The notes below the pieces were generated by a model. The model saw only the letters and a list, made by a program, of their open reading frames with translations, was not told the origin of the DNA and did not search any database. 26,074 nucleotides of DNA, taken from assembly GCA_041612095.1 (NCBI GenBank), contig JBFJJW010000016.1:1-26074 (forward strand), read 5' to 3'. Shown here one piece after another: positions 23,960 through 26,074 of the stretch; positions within the stretch are counted from its first letter, which is position 1, and each line of letters begins with the position of its first letter. The stretch comes from Solimonas sp041612095 (GTDB taxonomy: Bacteria > Pseudomonadota > Gammaproteobacteria > Nevskiales > Nevskiaceae). The translations under genes were made by a program, and so were the position numbers.

Positions 23960-25060
23960 GTGGGCGTTCTGCTGGTTCAGGCCGAGTTGATCAAGCTTTC
24001 GCGCCTGCTGGGAGTGCCGGTGGAGGAGTTGCGGGTACTCGGTGATGAAAGCGTTGCCGAGCTGCGTCGCCTGCGCAATGCCATCGGCGCAGCGCTGCAT
24101 GATGAGGATCAGGCCTTGTTTGGAAAGTTGGTGGCCGCGACCAAGTTGCTGCCGGCTGCCATCATCGCCGCCATCGCCGAAAAGGTCATGGGCCCGATGC
24201 TGTGTGCGCGGGTGGCCGGCTTGCTGGATCCCCGGCAGGTGGTCGAGGTGGCCAAGCGTCTGGCGACTCCGTTTCTGGCCGAGGTGTGCCTGCAACTGGA
24301 CCCGCCCCGCGCCGCCGCCATGCTCAAGCAGATGCCGCTACCGGTGGTGACCGCGGTTTCCGCGGAACTGCTGCGGCGCCAGGAGTATGTGACCATGGCG
24401 CGCTTTGTCGAGGTCATTACTGACGACGCCGTGCGCGCGGTGGCGCGCGCCATGCCGGATGCTGCGGTATTGCATCTGGGCTACTTCGTGGAGTCCCCGC
24501 AACGCCTTGGCGAACTGGTTGCGCTGTTCGACGATGAGCGGATTCACGCGATTGTCGGTGCCGCGCTGGCCGATCCTGCCAGGTTGTGGCCGGAAGCGTT
24601 GTCACTGATGGAACAGGTCGATGCGGCTGCCTGCGAACGCTTGGCGCGTCTGGGGCTGGCTGGCGATGAGGCGGCGGTGTTGAGCCTGCTGCAGACCGTC
24701 AACCAATTGGGATTGCACCGGGAACTGTTGACGGTGCTGGGGCGCCTGGGCCCGAAGACCCTGGCCAGCGTAGGTGGGTTTCCGCGTCTGGCCGATCCGG
24801 CGTTGCTGGGGCCTACCTTCGAAGCGGCGGCGCGCGGCGGTGCGCTGGGGCGCTTGATCCCACTGGCCGTCGTCCTGGAGCCGCCGCTGCTGGACAGCCT
24901 GGCGGTGCGCCTGGGGCGTTTGCCTGCCAAGGTGGCGCGCGGCGCGGCGCATCAACTGGCAGAACCCGACTGCATGCTGCCGTTGCAGCGCGATTGGACG
25001 CGCCTGCGCCATCTGATCCCGGCCTCCTGGGTTCCGGCGGCACTGGAGGCTCAGCGATGA
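23960..25060 (+). CDS. Uncharacterised all-helical repeat-like protein (about 366 aa)
   Basis: I do not recognise an established function. The product is a leucine/alanine-rich, almost entirely helical protein with repeated units of a helix pair ending in a proline or aspartate turn, for example LLDPRQVVEVAKRLATPFLA, the following LDPPRAAAMLKQMPLPVVTA, and MPDAAVLHLGYFVESPQRL. This spacing recalls the helical N-domain of MgtE or the middle domain of FliG, so it may act as a binding scaffold. No membrane helices or catalytic motif are apparent. The start is set at GTG 23960 (VGVLLVQAELIKLSRLL), five bases after the preceding stop; TTG at 23948 is an alternative. The ATG at 23894 would overlap the upstream gene by 62 bases and encode an implausible Cys-rich leader. 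Last of the gyrA-linked pair. Confidence 0.75.
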   Translation: MGVLLVQAELIKLSRLLGVPVEELRVLGDESVAELRRLRNAIGAALHDEDQALFGKLVAATKLLPAAIIAAIAEKVMGPMLCARVAGLLDPRQVVEVAKRLATPFLAEVCLQLDPPRAAAMLKQMPLPVVTAVSAELLRRQEYVTMARFVEVITDDAVRAVARAMPDAAVLHLGYFVESPQRLGELVALFDDERIHAIVGAALADPARLWPEALSLMEQVDAAACERLARLGLAGDEAAVLSLLQTVNQLGLHRELLTVLGRLGPKTLASVGGFPRLADPALLGPTFEAAARGGALGRLIPLAVVLEPPLLDSLAVRLGRLPAKVARGAAHQLAEPDCMLPLQRDWTRLRHLIPASWVPAALEAQR

Positions 25061-25189
25061 GGGCTTCGCATGCTGCTGCATCGTGCGCTGATGCGCGGCA
25101 CCTGCTACCGGACGCAAGTTTTAAGTCATAGTGCGCGCCTCAACAAACCGGCCGCGCCGCCCATCAACGTTCCACCTACGGAGCCCGTC

Positions 25190-26074
25190 GTGATCCCATT
25201 CCAATTGCAGGTCATGTTCTTCAAGCTGCTGATGCTGACGCTGAAGCTGGCGACCAAGGTATTGACGTTTCGCAAGCCCGAGCTGTTCAGCGGCCCCGGC
25301 TCCTCGCAGGCGCTTTGCGGGGCAATTGCCAAGGCAGGGGTGAAGAACCTGCTGATCGTCACCGATGCGATGCTGGTCAAGCTCGGCCTGCTGCAGGCGA
25401 TGCAGGACAAGCTCAGGGAGTTGGGCGTTGCCTTCGTGATCTATGACGGCGTGCAGCCGGATCCGACGATTGCTCAGATCGAGACAGGACTGGAGTTGCT
25501 CAACCGAGAGCGCTGCACCGCGATATTGGCCGTCGGCGGTGGTTCCTCCATCGACGCAGCCAAGGTCATTGCGGCGCGCGCCACCAACCCTTACCGGATT
25601 TCGCGCATGGCAGGCCTGATGCGCCTGATCCGGCGGCCGATGCCGCTGTATGCGGTGCCCACTACAGCAGGTACCGGCTCAGAAGTCACGATCGCCGCGG
25701 TGGTCTCCGATCCTGCGCAATCGCGCAAGTTCGCGATCATGGACCCGAAGTTGGTGCCGGTCGCCGCAGCGCTGGATGCCGCACTGATGGTCGGCCTGCC
25801 GCCCCCCATCACCGCCGCCACCGGCATGGATGCGCTGACCCACGCGGTGGAGGCCTACATCTCCCGCAACGCGACACCGGTAACTGATGCTGAGGCGTTG
25901 GAAGCAACGCGTTTGATCATGATCAATCTGCCCAAGGTCATGAAGGACGGGGCTGATCTCGAAGCCCGCCAGAACATGGCGCTGGCATCGTTCAAGGCGG
26001 GGGTGGCCTTTACCACTGCGGGGGTCGGCTATGTGCATGCCATTTCGCACAATTTCGGCGCTCGTTACCACGTG
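25190..26074 (+). CDS. Iron-containing alcohol dehydrogenase (partial, runs off the window)
   Basis: The frame is open from GTG at 25190 to the window end (295 codons), so the C-terminal part is missing. A group III (iron-dependent) alcohol dehydrogenase is indicated by the NAD(P)-binding GGGSSIDAAK motif, the PTTAGTGSEVT motif, and metal-binding residues in GMDALTHAVEAY (Asp and His) and HAISHNFGARYH near the end. The N-terminus carries about 25 extra residues with a hydrophobic, amphipathic character (FKLLMLTLKLATKVL) before the usual beta-strand FRKPELFSGPGS, possibly a membrane-associating helix. GGAG at 25180-25183 supports the GTG start; ATG at 25214 is an alternative that would shorten this helix. 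The gene lies 129 bases after the helical protein. Substrate is unknown; aliphatic alcohols or aldehydes are likely. Confidence 0.92.
   Translation, partial: MIPFQLQVMFFKLLMLTLKLATKVLTFRKPELFSGPGSSQALCGAIAKAGVKNLLIVTDAMLVKLGLLQAMQDKLRELGVAFVIYDGVQPDPTIAQIETGLELLNRERCTAILAVGGGSSIDAAKVIAARATNPYRISRMAGLMRLIRRPMPLYAVPTTAGTGSEVTIAAVVSDPAQSRKFAIMDPKLVPVAAALDAALMVGLPPPITAATGMDALTHAVEAYISRNATPVTDAEALEATRLIMINLPKVMKDGADLEARQNMALASFKAGVAFTTAGVGYVHAISHNFGARYHV

Overview
This 26 kb window is GC-rich, gene-dense chromosomal DNA from a gammaproteobacterium. The runs smc-zipA-ligA, yciB-yciI-bolA, trpS-scpA-scpB-rluB and mtaD-ubiG-mupP-yciK next to mtnA and gyrA are typical of Pseudomonas/Xanthomonas-like lineages. 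The style would fit Nevskiales/Solimonas-type bacteria, but that placement is inference. I see no mobile elements, tRNA or rRNA genes, or CRISPR arrays. Every stretch without a gene is shorter than 300 bases.

Layout. Positions 1-4153 (+) hold the 3' end of smc, zipA, ligA and an MscS-family channel, all overlapping by a few bases or tightly packed (chromosome condensation, division, replication/repair, osmotic safety). Positions 4150-5273 (-) hold yciB-yciI-bolA, and bolA meets the channel gene tail-to-tail in a shared CTAG. From 5385 to 10651 (+) come yciO, an M50 membrane protease, trpS, scpA, scpB and rluB. From 10671 to 15839 the minus strand carries a compact operon, transcribed mtaD > ubiG > mupP-like phosphatase > degenerate GGDEF/EAL membrane protein > SDR. 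mtnA is divergent at 15896.

A metal-uptake-like cassette follows on the plus strand: a DUF2946-like small protein, a TonB-dependent receptor and a PepSY-type membrane protein with two similar halves. Then come gyrA, two linked uncharacterised genes (one small, one all-helical repeat-like) and an iron-containing alcohol dehydrogenase cut by the window end.

Most notable points. (1) Two conserved genes, zipA and yciO, each carry a single in-frame stop with the frame intact on both sides. (2) The membrane GGDEF/EAL protein has lost essentially every catalytic motif yet keeps the fold signature, and it sits inside the ubiG-mupP-yciK operon. (3) The PepSY protein has a duplicated architecture with symmetrically spaced histidines, suggesting a di-haem reductase paired with the TonB receptor. 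(4) Three genes have -10-like hexamers only 5-9 bases from their start codons, suggesting leaderless transcripts. No clearly new defence or mobile system is evident. The best candidates for undescribed biology are the degenerate signalling protein and the gyrA-linked gene pair.
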